Shown: positions 53,695 through 63,029 of the stretch, piece after piece
Layout: each line of letters begins with the position of its first letter
Position numbering within the stretch: the first letter of the stretch is position 1
NCBI RefSeq assembly: GCF_900104745.1
Contig: NZ_LT629732.1
Span: 2,033,981 to 2,097,980 of the forward strand
DNA: 64,000 nt
Reading direction: 5' to 3'
From: Actinopolymorpha singaporensis
Lineage (GTDB): Bacteria > Actinomycetota > Actinomycetes > Propionibacteriales > Actinopolymorphaceae
Program-made: the position numbers and the translations under genes
The notes under the pieces: generated by a model
Told to the model about the DNA's origin: nothing
Database searches by the model: none
The model's input: the letters and a program-made list of their open reading frames with translations, nothing else

Positions 53695-54957
53695 GTGTCG
53701 GCAGGGGAGTACCGGGTGCGGTCGTTCGGCTATCTCGGCAGGCGTTTCGGCTGGTTGTGGGCCGCGTACGCCGTCAGCGCCTACGGGACCTGGCTGGGGT
53801 TCGGGGCGTTCTCGTTCGTCGCGATCCGGGTACTGCACGCCGGCCCCGCCGAGGTGGCCGCGATGTCGGCGGCCGGGCTCGCGGTCGGGGCACTGGCGGC
53901 GGTGCCGGTCGGCCCGTGGGTGGAGTTCCGGCGTAAGCGCCCGGTGATGATCACGATGGACCTGGTGCGGTTCGCGGCGCTGGCGTCGATCCCGGTCGGC
54001 TACGCGCTCGGCGTCCTGAGCATCGCCCAGCTGGTCTGCGTCTCGGTCGTGCTGTCGGCGGCCAACATCGCGTTCACCGCCGCCGGCGGCGCGTTCCTGA
54101 AGTCGCTCGTCGAGCCGGCCGACCTGCTCACGGCCAACGCGCGGTTCGAGTCGACCACGTGGTCGGCCAGCGTCGTCGGCCCGGCCGTCGGCGGTGCGGC
54201 GATCGGGCTCTTCGGGCCGGTCGTGACCATCACCGCCGATGCCGTCAGCTACCTACTGTCCGCTCTTGGCGTCGCCGCGATCGGCGGCCGGGAATCCGCT
54301 CCGGCCGGTCCCTCGTCCCGCCCCGGCCTGGCCGGGCTCGCCGAGGGCTGGCGCCACATCCTGCACCACCGGCAGCTGCGGCGCCTGTTCCTCAACTCGG
54401 TGGTGGTCAACGGCCTGATCATGGCCGGTGAGGCGCCGCTCGCCGTGCTCATGCTCGGCGAGCTCGGCTTCCCCGCCTGGCAGTACGGACTCGCGTTCGC
54501 CGTCCCCTGCGTCGGTGGCCTGATCGGGTCCCGGCTGGCCCGCCCACTCAGTGGCCGGTACGGCAGCGACACCGTGATGCGCGTCTTCGGAGCGCTGCGG
54601 TGCGTGTGGCCACTCGGGCTCGTGCTGGTCGGGCCGAGCCTGCCCGGACTGCTCACCGTGATCGCGGTCGAGCTGGTCCTCATCGTCTGCTGCGCCATCT
54701 TCAACCCGGTCAGCGCGACCTACCGGCTCCAGGCCGTCGACCACGGCCGCGTCTCACGCGTTCTGACCGCCTGGTCGGTGACCAGCACCGCGACCAGAGC
54801 CGTTCTCATCGCGGTCTGGGGAGTCCTCGCCACCGCCACCAGTCCGCGTTGGGCGCTTGCCGCCGCCGGTGTGCTCCTGCTCGTCACGCCGCTCATCCTC
54901 CCTGTCGGCGCCGGGGACGACCGAACCCGCCGCAACCGTGGGTTGACGCTCAGCTGA
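53695..54957 (+). CDS. MFS exporter, probable LysR target
   Basis: 420 residues from GTG 53695. Twelve helices of the MFS_3 group; the loop motif is GPWVEFRRKRPVMI. Its 3' end overlaps the convergent HxlR gene by 8 bp. Substrate unknown. Confidence 0.87.
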   Translation: MSAGEYRVRSFGYLGRRFGWLWAAYAVSAYGTWLGFGAFSFVAIRVLHAGPAEVAAMSAAGLAVGALAAVPVGPWVEFRRKRPVMITMDLVRFAALASIPVGYALGVLSIAQLVCVSVVLSAANIAFTAAGGAFLKSLVEPADLLTANARFESTTWSASVVGPAVGGAAIGLFGPVVTITADAVSYLLSALGVAAIGGRESAPAGPSSRPGLAGLAEGWRHILHHRQLRRLFLNSVVVNGLIMAGEAPLAVLMLGELGFPAWQYGLAFAVPCVGGLIGSRLARPLSGRYGSDTVMRVFGALRCVWPLGLVLVGPSLPGLLTVIAVELVLIVCCAIFNPVSATYRLQAVDHGRVSRVLTAWSVTSTATRAVLIAVWGVLATATSPRWALAAAGVLLLVTPLILPVGAGDDRTRRNRGLTLS

Positions 54958-55393
54958 CGGACGCGTCGTACTTCTCGCGGTTGGCGCGCACCTCGTCCAT
55001 GTGGGCCTCGGCCCAGTCCTTGATGCCACGCATCACGAGGTGGAGCGACATGCCGAGGTCCGTCAGTTCGTACGTGACCGTGACAGGCACGGTCGGCGTC
55101 ACCGAGCGGGTGACCAGGCCGTCGCGTTCGAGGGAACGCAGTGTCTGCGTGAGCATCTTCTGGCTCACGCCGGCCAGCCGCCGGGACAGCTCGGAGTAGC
55201 GCATCGCCCGTGGACCGCCCGCCCGCTTGGCCCCGGTCCGATGCGGGCCGTCACTTCCGAGCGCGGCCAGGATCAGCGCGACCCACTTGTCCGAGATCCG
55301 GTCGAGCAGTTGGCGGCTGGGGCAGCCCGCCAGGAACGCGTCGTACTCCACCTTCGCCTGGGCCCGCTTCTGGGCCGCGGTCTTCGTCGGCAT
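54950..55393 (-). CDS. HxlR-family regulator
   Basis: 147 residues from ATG 55393. CPSRQLLDRISDKWVALILA at the start of the winged helix, then RYSELSRRLAGVSQKMLTQT, LRSLERDGLVTR and VTYELTDLG. The Cys before the HTH is the redox/aldehyde-reactive Cys of many HxlR proteins. Divergent from the quinone reductase-like gene. Confidence 0.9.
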   Translation of the reverse strand: MPTKTAAQKRAQAKVEYDAFLAGCPSRQLLDRISDKWVALILAALGSDGPHRTGAKRAGGPRAMRYSELSRRLAGVSQKMLTQTLRSLERDGLVTRSVTPTVPVTVTYELTDLGMSLHLVMRGIKDWAEAHMDEVRANREKYDASVS

Positions 55394-55457
55394 CCGCACG
55401 CTCCTCCTTGCTCTTTGCTCCGCTCGTCGGCCTTGCCGGCGTCCCGACTGGAAAGTT

Positions 55458-55475
55458 ACGCACTTCCAGGTGCGT
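55458..55475. promoter_or_regulatory. Inverted repeat between HxlR and oxidoreductase genes
   Basis: ACGCAC-TTCCAG-GTGCGT, perfect 6-bp arms, 64 bp upstream of the HxlR ATG and 72 bp upstream of the oxidoreductase ATG. Candidate HxlR operator. Confidence 0.5.
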
Positions 55476-55547
55476 GCTTCCTTTTGGAGAGTAGCCCATC
55501 CAGGGTGGATCCGAAGCCAGTCGTACGCAGATCACGAGGAGCAGACC

Positions 55548-56471
55548 ATGAGCAACCCAACCTTCCGTACCGCCGTCGTCCGCGTTCCGAGCGGGCCCGC
55601 CTCGATCGAGATCGTCGACGTTCCGGTCACCGAACCCGGCCCGGGAGAGGTCCGCGTTCAGGTCGCCGCCGCGGCGGTCAACCCGGTCGACCTCGGGGTC
55701 GCGGGCGGCTTCTTCCACGGGCTGGGCATGATCAACCAGCCCGAGCGCACGGGTCTGGGCTGGGACTTCGCCGGTACGGTCGCGGCCGCCGGCCCCAGGG
55801 TTGACCTGCCGGTCGGCACCCGGGTCGCCGGACTGGTAACCGGCTTCGACCGCGACTTCGGCACCTACGCCGAACAGCTCGTCGTGGCGGCGGCCGACGT
55901 TGCCGTCGTAGCGGACGGGCTGGAGCTCACCACTGCTTCCACGGTGCCGCTCAACGGGCTGACCGCCGCCCGGATCGTCGACCTGCTCGGTGACGCGCCC
56001 GCGCCCAGCGGCGGCAACCGGCTGCTGGTGACCGGGGCGGCCGGCGCGGTCGGCGGATACCTCGCAGTGCTTGCGCAGGACCATGGCTGGCAGGTGACCG
56101 GCCTCGCCAGAACCGACGACGAGGAGTTCGTACGCGGCCTCGGTGCCGACTTCACCACCCATGCCGAGCCCGGCTGGGACGCCGTTGCCGACGCCGCGGT
56201 CCTGCAGGAGAGCGCTCTGGCGCTGGTCGGTGACGGCGGGATTTTCGTCGGAGTCCGACCGAACGCCGCACCGCCCGCGGAGCGCGGGATCACCGTGCAT
56301 GCCGTGGAGGTGCACCCCGACGGGGCTCGGCTCGGCGAACTGCTCAGGCGCACCGCGTCCGGTGAGCTGCCGGCCCGGGTGCACGCGGTCGTGCCACTGG
56401 ACCAGGTGGCCGACGCCCATCGAGCCGTGGCCGAGGGCGGAGTACGCGGTCGTTACGTACTGACGCCCTGA
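55548..56471 (+). CDS. NADPH:quinone/enone oxidoreductase, MDR
   Basis: 307 residues from ATG 55548 with CGAGGAGC upstream. Zinc-free MDR protein: VNPVDLGVAGG, GLGWDFAGTVAAAG, nucleotide motif TGAAGAVGGYLAVLAQ, C-terminal EGGVRGRYVLTP. HxlR-controlled reductases of this kind reduce electrophilic carbonyls or quinones. Confidence 0.9.
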   Translation: MSNPTFRTAVVRVPSGPASIEIVDVPVTEPGPGEVRVQVAAAAVNPVDLGVAGGFFHGLGMINQPERTGLGWDFAGTVAAAGPRVDLPVGTRVAGLVTGFDRDFGTYAEQLVVAAADVAVVADGLELTTASTVPLNGLTAARIVDLLGDAPAPSGGNRLLVTGAAGAVGGYLAVLAQDHGWQVTGLARTDDEEFVRGLGADFTTHAEPGWDAVADAAVLQESALALVGDGGIFVGVRPNAAPPAERGITVHAVEVHPDGARLGELLRRTASGELPARVHAVVPLDQVADAHRAVAEGGVRGRYVLTP

Positions 56472-56496
56472 TCGGCGCGGGCCGCAGACACACCGG

Positions 56497-57249
56497 TCAG
56501 GCGAGCGCCTCGACCTCGCTGAGCTGCCCGTCGACGATGTGCAGCCGGCGGTCGCACCGCTGCGCGACGCCGGCGTCGTGGGTGGCGAGCAGGACGGCGG
56601 CGCCGTGGTCGGCGGCCCCGAGGATGGCGTTCAGGGCGACGTCCCGGTGGGCGGGGTCCTGCTCGGCGGTCGGCTCGTCGGCGAGGAGTACGGCCGGGCG
56701 GGTGGCCAGCGCCTGGGCCACCGCGACCCGCTGCTGCTGCCCGCCGGAGAGTTCCTCGACGAGGTGCTCGGCCCGGTCGGCCAGCCCGACCAACTGCAGC
56801 GCCTCGGCGGCCCGGGTTCCGGCCTCCTTCGCGGGTACGCCGGTGGCGCGCAGTGCCAGCTCGATGTTCTCCGCGGCGGTGAGCAAGGCCACCAGGGCGT
56901 ACCCCTGGAAGACCATGTGCACCCGGCGGCGCAACCGAGCCCCGTGCCGGTCCAGCGGCCGGCCGTCGAGGGTGACGGTCCCCGCGGTGGGGGTGGACAG
57001 CCCGGCGAGCAGCGCCATCAGGGTGCTCTTCCCCGAGCCGGACGGGCCTGTCAGCGCCACCCTCTCCCCGCCGCGTACGGCGAGGTCGATGCCGCGGAGG
57101 ATCTCCTGTCCGCCGCGGGCGAACCGCAACCCCCGCCCGGCCAACTCAACCCCGCCCGCCTCAACCCCGCCTGCCTCAACCCCGCCTGCCTCCACCCCGC
57201 CTGACTCAACCCCGCCCAACTCCGCCCTGCCCAACTCCGCCCCGGTCAC
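56497..57249 (-). CDS. ABC transporter ATPase 2 with N-terminal Gly/Val/Glu repeats
   Basis: 250 residues from GTG 57249, overlapping the previous stop (GTGA). After a repeat-rich leader with GGVEA units (57143-57225) it carries a full ABC ATPase: Walker A TGPSGSGKST, Q-loop VFQGY, signature LSGGQQQRVA, Walker B AVLLADEPTAEQD, switch His LLATHDAG. A LolD/MacB-type ATPase for the permease of this operon. Confidence 0.88.
   Translation of the reverse strand: MTGAELGRAELGGVESGGVEAGGVEAGGVEAGGVELAGRGLRFARGGQEILRGIDLAVRGGERVALTGPSGSGKSTLMALLAGLSTPTAGTVTLDGRPLDRHGARLRRRVHMVFQGYALVALLTAAENIELALRATGVPAKEAGTRAAEALQLVGLADRAEHLVEELSGGQQQRVAVAQALATRPAVLLADEPTAEQDPAHRDVALNAILGAADHGAAVLLATHDAGVAQRCDRRLHIVDGQLSEVEALA
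57143..57225. repeat. 15-bp minisatellite encoding GGVEA
   Basis: Five or so units near CTCAACCCCGCCTGC, in frame with the ATPase start region. Slippage would change the length of the leader only. Confidence 0.8.
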
Positions 57250-58001
57250 GATCGGTCTCCTTCCAGCCCGGGCCGGTGGTGGCCCAGGGACGCCGAGCGC
57301 AGCCACGAACCCGCCTCCAGCCGCCCGTCGTGGATGGCGTACTCGGTGTCCAGCGCGTCGCTGACGTGCCGGTCGTGGGTCACGACGACCAGCGCGGTGC
57401 CCCGCTGCTCCCGGGCGGCCAGCATCAGCGAGATCACCGCGTCGCCGGTCCTGCGGTCCAGCTGGCTGGTGGGCTCGTCGGCCAGCAGCAGAGCCGGCCG
57501 TCCGGCCAGCGCCACGGCCAGGGCCAGCCGCTGCTGCTGCCCTCCGGACAGCAGCCGGGCCGGCCGGTCGGCGTGCTCGTCCAGCCCCACGGACTCCAGC
57601 AGTTCGGCCGCCTCCGCGCGCCGCTCGGCCCGGGTCAGCGTGCCGGAGCGCTGCGCGAATGCGACGTTCTGCCGTGCGGTGGCGTACGGCAGTACGTTGC
57701 GGCCGGGCGTCTGCAGCACCATGCCCAGCTTGCGGGCCCGCATCCTCAGCAACGCTCGCTCCGACAGGGAAACGACGTCCTCACCATCCACCACGATCCG
57801 CCCCGCCGTCGGGCGTACCAGTCCGGCGAGCAGCGTGAGCAACGTCGACTTGCCCGCACCCGAAGGGCCCACCAGCGCGACCGCTTCACCACGCCGCACT
57901 CGTAGTTCGACCTCGTCCAGCGCGGTGACCTCGGTGCCCTCGTCGTCGCGGTAGATGTGGGTGAGCCGCTCACACAGCACCGCGGGTCCGTCCACGGTCA
58001 T
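57246..58001 (-). CDS. ABC transporter ATPase 1
   Basis: 251 residues, ATGA overlap with the permease gene. Walker A GPSGAGKSTLL, signature LLSGGQQQRLALA, Walker B ALLLADEPTSQLD, His VTHDRHV. MacB/LolD type. Paired with ATPase 2, so the transporter may use a heterodimeric motor. Confidence 0.9.
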   Translation of the reverse strand: MTVDGPAVLCERLTHIYRDDEGTEVTALDEVELRVRRGEAVALVGPSGAGKSTLLTLLAGLVRPTAGRIVVDGEDVVSLSERALLRMRARKLGMVLQTPGRNVLPYATARQNVAFAQRSGTLTRAERRAEAAELLESVGLDEHADRPARLLSGGQQQRLALAVALAGRPALLLADEPTSQLDRRTGDAVISLMLAAREQRGTALVVVTHDRHVSDALDTEYAIHDGRLEAGSWLRSASLGHHRPGLEGDRS

Positions 58002-61000
58002 GCCGGTGCCTCCCGCAACTGGTCGAACCTCGATGTACGCAGCAGGTTGATCGAGCTGGCGGCGACGACCACGGCGAGTACCGCCACCACGGCGGCCACG
58101 GTGACGAGCACCGGTCCGGAGTGCAGGCCGTACAGCATCGGCGGCGCGGCCGGGACGTCGGCGAACTCGGGTACGACGGGAACCGCCAGCACCGCGCCCA
58201 CGATCCCGGCGGCGGCGCCCACTCCGATGCCGAACACCATCAGCAGGCTCTGTTCGGCGTACAACGCGGTGAACAGCGTGGCGCGGCGCAAACCGAGCGC
58301 GGACATGGCGGCGAGTTCGTACGTGCGACGGCGGCCGGTGAGGTGCAGGTGGAGGACGGCCCCGCCGGCGGCCAGCAGCGCGCCCAGCCCAGCACCGGCG
58401 AGGAACAGCAGGATCGCCAGCGCCGGGCCCTGTCGTTCGTAGAGCGCGGTCTGGTGCGCTGCCGAACTGGTGTCCAGGATCGCCACCCCGGCGGCCTCGA
58501 GCCGGCGCGGGAAGGTGTCGAGCGCGCTCGGTGCGAGCCAGACCGTCTCGCTGGTCACGGTGTTGAACCCGTGCACGGCGCGTTGGGCGTACGTACGGTC
58601 CACGATGACGCCGTGCGCTCCGACGCCGGGCATCGCCGGTCCGGCCGCGACCGCGCGCACCGGCAGGCTCTGCCCGTTCAGCCCGGCGATGCGCACACCG
58701 TCGGCGGGGGTCGGGCCGGCCGCCAGCGCGGGCAGGACGGCCGGGGCGTCAGTGATCCGCCAGGTCGGTGTGTCGGCGTCGCCGGCGTGCATGGTCAGCG
58801 TGAGTCCCGAAGTGCCCGGGGTAGCCGCGGTCGCGCCCTCGCCCGTCGGGCGCCACGCCTGCCCGTCGGACAGGTGCGCGGGCACGGACCGCCAGCCCGT
58901 GCCGGTTCGGACGGACACACGGTTGAGCTCCAGCGTGGCCCCGATCGGGTAGAAGGTGGCGGCCGGACGGTCCACGTGGACTCCGGCCAGGCGGCACCCG
59001 CCGGCCGGGCAGGGAAGCTCCGCGGTCAGGGTGTTCGCGCCCTCGTGGACGGCTCCTAGGCTGATCGGCGCCAGCCCGCCCTCGGCCTGGGCGACGTCGG
59101 CGACCAGCACCGGTGGCCGGGCGGCGGACACGTGCCGCGCGAACACGGCCACCCGGATCCGGTCCCCGGCGAGTTTCACCGGTGACGCCACCCTCGGGGT
59201 CAGCCGCTCGGTGAGCCGGGGCAGGGCTGCCGGGCCGAAGTCCCCACGCCAGAAGGCGATCCGGGCGAACCGCTCCGGCTGTACGCCCAGCAGTTGGAGC
59301 TGGTCCGAGCCGCGGTACTCGGTGGCCGCGCTGACCGCGGTGGCCTGCCTGCCCGACGGGTCGAGCCGGTCCACGATGTCGGCCAGGTCCTTGCCCGGCG
59401 GAGGCGTCACGGTGAGCACCGCCGCGGCGCCGACCTCGGTCCATGCCCGGTCGTGCGCGTTGGCCCTGGCCACCGACCAGGCGTCCGTCGCGAAGGCCAC
59501 CAGCCCGAACGCCACCGACAGCACCAGTGCCAGCCGAAGCGTCGTCGGCCGCCGGCCGATGTGGCGTACCGCCAGGAACCCCCCGAGGCCGCCCTGCCGC
59601 CGGGTGAGGCCGAAGCCGGCCCGGCACAGGCCGGGCAGCACGCGCGAGCCCACGAGGGCCGCGGCGAGTACGACGAGCCCCGGCGCGAGCAGTGCGAGGA
59701 CGCTGGTTGAGCCCGGCTCGGCGCCGACCGCACCGCGGCGAGCGAGCACGATCAGCCCGCCGATCGACGCCAGCCCCACGACGACGTCGATGGCCCAGGG
59801 GCGGGACCTGGCGCGCCGGGTCGCCCGGCGCCACTGCTCCACCACCGGCCGGCGCAGCGTACGGGAGCCGGCGAGCACGGCCGCGGTGGCGGCACCGAGC
59901 CCGGCACCGAGCGCAGCAAGTCCGGAGGCCGCGGTGAGCACGACCGGGGTGCCCGGTGCGAGGTTGAGGGCGGCGAGCCCGGTCACCCCGGCCAGCGCCA
60001 GCACCAGCCCGATCGGCACCGCCAGCGCGACCAGCACCAGGGTGTCCAGCAGGCCGAACGCGACCGTCCGGCCCGGCGGCACCCCGCGCAGCTTGGCGAG
60101 AGCCACCTCCGGGCCCCTCGCCTCCGACGCGTTGGCCACGACCAGGAACAGGATCAGCCAGCAGAGGACCAGGAGCTGAACCTCGACCAGCAACACCGGA
60201 ACCGTGAGCTTGTCCTTGACCTCGGTGGCCTCCATCAGCACCGACAGCATGGCGCTGTCGCTGACGTTGCCGTTCAGTCCCGAACTGCCGCTGTAGGCGA
60301 GCAGGTCGTGCTTCAGCGCGGGCAGGTCTGTCAACCGGATCTTGTCGAGGTCGAGGTAGCGGTCCACCGCGCCCATCGCCGCCGTGTCGCCCGGCTGGGC
60401 GCGAACCGTGGCCAGAGGCGCGAGGATCGCGTCCAGGGAGCCGCCCATGTCCCCGGCCACGCCGGATCCGGAGTACGCCGTGAAGTACGGGTGCCCCGCC
60501 CAGTAGTCGCCGGTCGGGTCCAGCGGTGCGTACACGCCGGCAACGGTGACCCGGCGGCCGTTGACCATCAGCGTCTGGCCGACGTGCCAGTGCTGCGAGG
60601 CGAGGGCACTCGCACTGACGATCACCGAACCCGCCCGCTCGGCGCAGCGGCCCTGCACGATCCGCACGTGCGAGCAGAATTCGGCTCGGTAGACCAGCGG
60701 CGCCGGGTTGCCCGTGGTCCCCGGCGCACCGGCCAACGCCTCCACCTGCATCGACTCGACCGGAGAGCCCAGCAGGCGGTTCAGCGTCGGCACCTGCCGC
60801 AGCCGGGCCGAGCTGAGATGCACCACCTGCGGAAGCGGGTTCGAGCCCACACTGCCCGCGAGGTGGTCGTTCATGGTCCGGCCGATGGGCAGCGCCTGGG
60901 CCAGGGTGTCCCGCAACACCGACTCCCCGGCCGCCCGCAGGAACAGTGGTCCGGTCACCGCCGCCCCCACGACGAGCGAGGCGATCACCAGCACCGCCAG

Positions 61001-61054
61001 TGACACCCCCCGCCGGAACCACATCCCCCGCAACACGAGCCGCACGTCATGCAC
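57998..61054 (-). CDS. FtsX-domain ABC permease, large
   Basis: 1018 residues. An N-terminal helix and a periplasmic MacB-like region (RVTVAGVYAPLDPTGDYWAG), a first FtsX domain (LVVANASEARGPEVALAKLR), a second region with several helices, another periplasmic part, and a C-terminal FtsX domain (RRTYELAAMSALGLRRATLF). It is a single-polypeptide double-FtsX permease of the kind that exports peptides or lipids or senses antibiotics. First gene of the three-gene ABC operon. Confidence 0.88.
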   Translation of the reverse strand: MHDVRLVLRGMWFRRGVSLAVLVIASLVVGAAVTGPLFLRAAGESVLRDTLAQALPIGRTMNDHLAGSVGSNPLPQVVHLSSARLRQVPTLNRLLGSPVESMQVEALAGAPGTTGNPAPLVYRAEFCSHVRIVQGRCAERAGSVIVSASALASQHWHVGQTLMVNGRRVTVAGVYAPLDPTGDYWAGHPYFTAYSGSGVAGDMGGSLDAILAPLATVRAQPGDTAAMGAVDRYLDLDKIRLTDLPALKHDLLAYSGSSGLNGNVSDSAMLSVLMEATEVKDKLTVPVLLVEVQLLVLCWLILFLVVANASEARGPEVALAKLRGVPPGRTVAFGLLDTLVLVALAVPIGLVLALAGVTGLAALNLAPGTPVVLTAASGLAALGAGLGAATAAVLAGSRTLRRPVVEQWRRATRRARSRPWAIDVVVGLASIGGLIVLARRGAVGAEPGSTSVLALLAPGLVVLAAALVGSRVLPGLCRAGFGLTRRQGGLGGFLAVRHIGRRPTTLRLALVLSVAFGLVAFATDAWSVARANAHDRAWTEVGAAAVLTVTPPPGKDLADIVDRLDPSGRQATAVSAATEYRGSDQLQLLGVQPERFARIAFWRGDFGPAALPRLTERLTPRVASPVKLAGDRIRVAVFARHVSAARPPVLVADVAQAEGGLAPISLGAVHEGANTLTAELPCPAGGCRLAGVHVDRPAATFYPIGATLELNRVSVRTGTGWRSVPAHLSDGQAWRPTGEGATAATPGTSGLTLTMHAGDADTPTWRITDAPAVLPALAAGPTPADGVRIAGLNGQSLPVRAVAAGPAMPGVGAHGVIVDRTYAQRAVHGFNTVTSETVWLAPSALDTFPRRLEAAGVAILDTSSAAHQTALYERQGPALAILLFLAGAGLGALLAAGGAVLHLHLTGRRRTYELAAMSALGLRRATLFTALYAEQSLLMVFGIGVGAAAGIVGAVLAVPVVPEFADVPAAPPMLYGLHSGPVLVTVAAVVAVLAVVVAASSINLLRTSRFDQLREAPA

Positions 61055-61211
61055 CCGGGCACCTTAGCCCTGTCTGGCCGGCCGAGTCCTGGCAGTTGCT
61101 CGCGCACCGGATGGTCGCTGTGCGCATCCGATCCGCCACCGACCCACGTTCGAAGGTGGGAAGACCTATGGGCCCATGCCGACCGGGCCGGTGATGCATC
61201 GGAGCTCAGCG

Positions 61212-62060
61212 TCAATTGGCCGTTGACGAACTCTGCGTCCCCCCTTCGGGCGACGGTAGCTTTTCCCAGACGGACACGTGTTTGCTGCTGTCGGCGGTGT
61301 ACGCCGAGCGGTCCCAGTCGGCCCAGCGATGCTTCAGGCGCATGCCCGCGATGCGTGCCATGAGGTCCATCTCGGCCGGCCAGGCGTACCGGAAGGGAAT
61401 GCGGTGGAAGCGTCCCTTTCCGTCCGGCGTCACGGTGACATGGTTCGACGTGAACTCCTGCGTCACCACGTCGTACTGGTCGAATCCCACGTAGCCACTG
61501 CGGTTCCCGCCGGGAGCCACGGTGAACGGGACGGTGTCCTGGCCTGGCGGCAGACGGCGAAGACTCGGTACGCCCACCTCGATGAGGAACAGCCCGCCGG
61601 GACGCAGGTGCGCGGCCGCGTTACGGAAGACGTCGACCTGCCCGTCCTGCGTGGTCACGTTGCTGATCGTGTTGAACACCAGGTAGACCAGCGAGAACTC
61701 ACCGGCGCCGCCCACCCGCGTGGCCGTCATGTCGCCGAGGGTCACCTCGACCGCGTCGCCGCCCGGTTTCGCGGTGATCCGCGCGGCCATCGCCTGGCTG
61801 AGCTCGATGCCACTGACCGGGACGCCGCGGGTGGCCAGCGGGGCGGCGATCCGGCCGGTCCCGACGGCGAACTCGAGTACGCGGCCGCCGGCGGCCAGGT
61901 CCTGCAGAGCGTCCACGGCGGGCATGATCACCTCGGGTGCGTTCGCGCCGCCCGGGTCGTCGTACGTCGCCGCCACACTCTCCGGAAACCAGCCGTCCGC
62001 TGGATCGTCGTCGCTTCGCCCGGCGACAGCGGGACCGTTCACATTCGCCTCGTCACTCAC
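61212..62060 (-). CDS. Class I SAM-dependent methyltransferase
   Basis: 282 residues. SAM motif I RVLEFAVGTGRIAAPLA, acidic ribose-site GIELSQAMA, then LVYLVFNTISN and a C-terminal beta domain. Substrate unknown. Same strand as the ABC operon but separated by 157 bp. Confidence 0.85.
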   Translation of the reverse strand: MSDEANVNGPAVAGRSDDDPADGWFPESVAATYDDPGGANAPEVIMPAVDALQDLAAGGRVLEFAVGTGRIAAPLATRGVPVSGIELSQAMAARITAKPGGDAVEVTLGDMTATRVGGAGEFSLVYLVFNTISNVTTQDGQVDVFRNAAAHLRPGGLFLIEVGVPSLRRLPPGQDTVPFTVAPGGNRSGYVGFDQYDVVTQEFTSNHVTVTPDGKGRFHRIPFRYAWPAEMDLMARIAGMRLKHRWADWDRSAYTADSSKHVSVWEKLPSPEGGTQSSSTAN

Positions 62061-62120
62061 GGCCCCGAGGCTATGCCCGAACCGATGCGTTCCTCATTCC
62101 GTTTTCGGCGTCCTCCTCGA

Positions 62121-62933
62121 TCAGCGCCGCGCTCGGACCAGCAGTGCGGCGTGGGGGAGGGTCAGCAGGCCGTCCACGTCGGCGAACTCCCCGCTGAACT
62201 CGTCGAAGAAGCGCCTGATCTCGGCCCGGACCTCAGGCGGCTGGCTCCGGATCAGCTGGCCGGTGAACGCCACTCCTGCAGCCGGTCCGCTCCACCACTC
62301 GTCGGCGGCGACCCGATGGTTCCAGCGCAGCGTCTCGCCGTACGCCTCCCGCAGGCCTGCCGACTCCAGCAACGCGGTCAGGCCCGCCGGGGTGCGGGAG
62401 AAGTCCTCCTCCGGCGGCAGCGGCGGAAGGTGCGGCGGTCGTTGTGCACCAGCGGCCTGAATGGCGCGGCCGATCAGCGCCTGCCCCGGTGCGGGTGGCG
62501 TCGCCCAGATCGTCAGCGCGACCCACCCGTCGGGCCGAGCCACACGGCGCAGCTCGGCGAGCGCGGACCGGGGCCGGCCGACATGGTTGAGTACGAAGTT
62601 GCCCACGACGGCATCGAACTCCCCGTCACCGAACGGCAGAGCCGGCAGAACGGCGACCCGGCAGTCGGCCGTGGGTGCCGCCGCACGGGCGAGCTCCACC
62701 ATCGAGGGTTCGGCGTCCACTGCGGTCACCTTCGCGCCCCGGTCGCACGCGGCGGCCGCGACCGTGCCGGGGCCGGTTCCCACGTCCAGTACCCGAACAC
62801 CCGGGCCCACCTCGGCCGCGTCCAGCAGGTGCGGAACCGTGTGTGCGCACAGTTCGGCGAAGGTGTCGGCATAGGCAGCAGCTCGGCCCGCCCAGATCTG
62901 CCGTTCACTGTCGTCGAAGGCCGTCACCGACAC
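62121..62933 (-). CDS. Class I SAM-dependent methyltransferase
   Basis: 270 residues from GTG 62933. Motif I VRVLDVGTGPGTVAAAACD, VTAVDAEPSMVELAR, FDAVVGNFVLNHVG. Ubiquinone/menaquinone-methyltransferase-like fold; substrate unknown. A longer open frame to 63290 overlaps the divergent DERD-repeat gene and is not supported. Confidence 0.85.
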   Translation of the reverse strand: MSVTAFDDSERQIWAGRAAAYADTFAELCAHTVPHLLDAAEVGPGVRVLDVGTGPGTVAAAACDRGAKVTAVDAEPSMVELARAAAPTADCRVAVLPALPFGDGEFDAVVGNFVLNHVGRPRSALAELRRVARPDGWVALTIWATPPAPGQALIGRAIQAAGAQRPPHLPPLPPEEDFSRTPAGLTALLESAGLREAYGETLRWNHRVAADEWWSGPAAGVAFTGQLIRSQPPEVRAEIRRFFDEFSGEFADVDGLLTLPHAALLVRARR

Positions 62934-63029
62934 ACTGACACCATCCAAAGTTTCGACACCCGCATGATCGACGCCGCGGGCGAGCCTAGAGCATCCGCCC
63001 GCCAGCTGATGCGACGTAAACTCGCTGAC

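Noticed and set aside
61278-63029. Long plus-strand open frame upstream of the chromosomal DERD gene as an N-terminal extension
   Set aside because: It is antisense to two methyltransferases; the gene can start at ATG 63030 (or the nearby 63009 or 62964).
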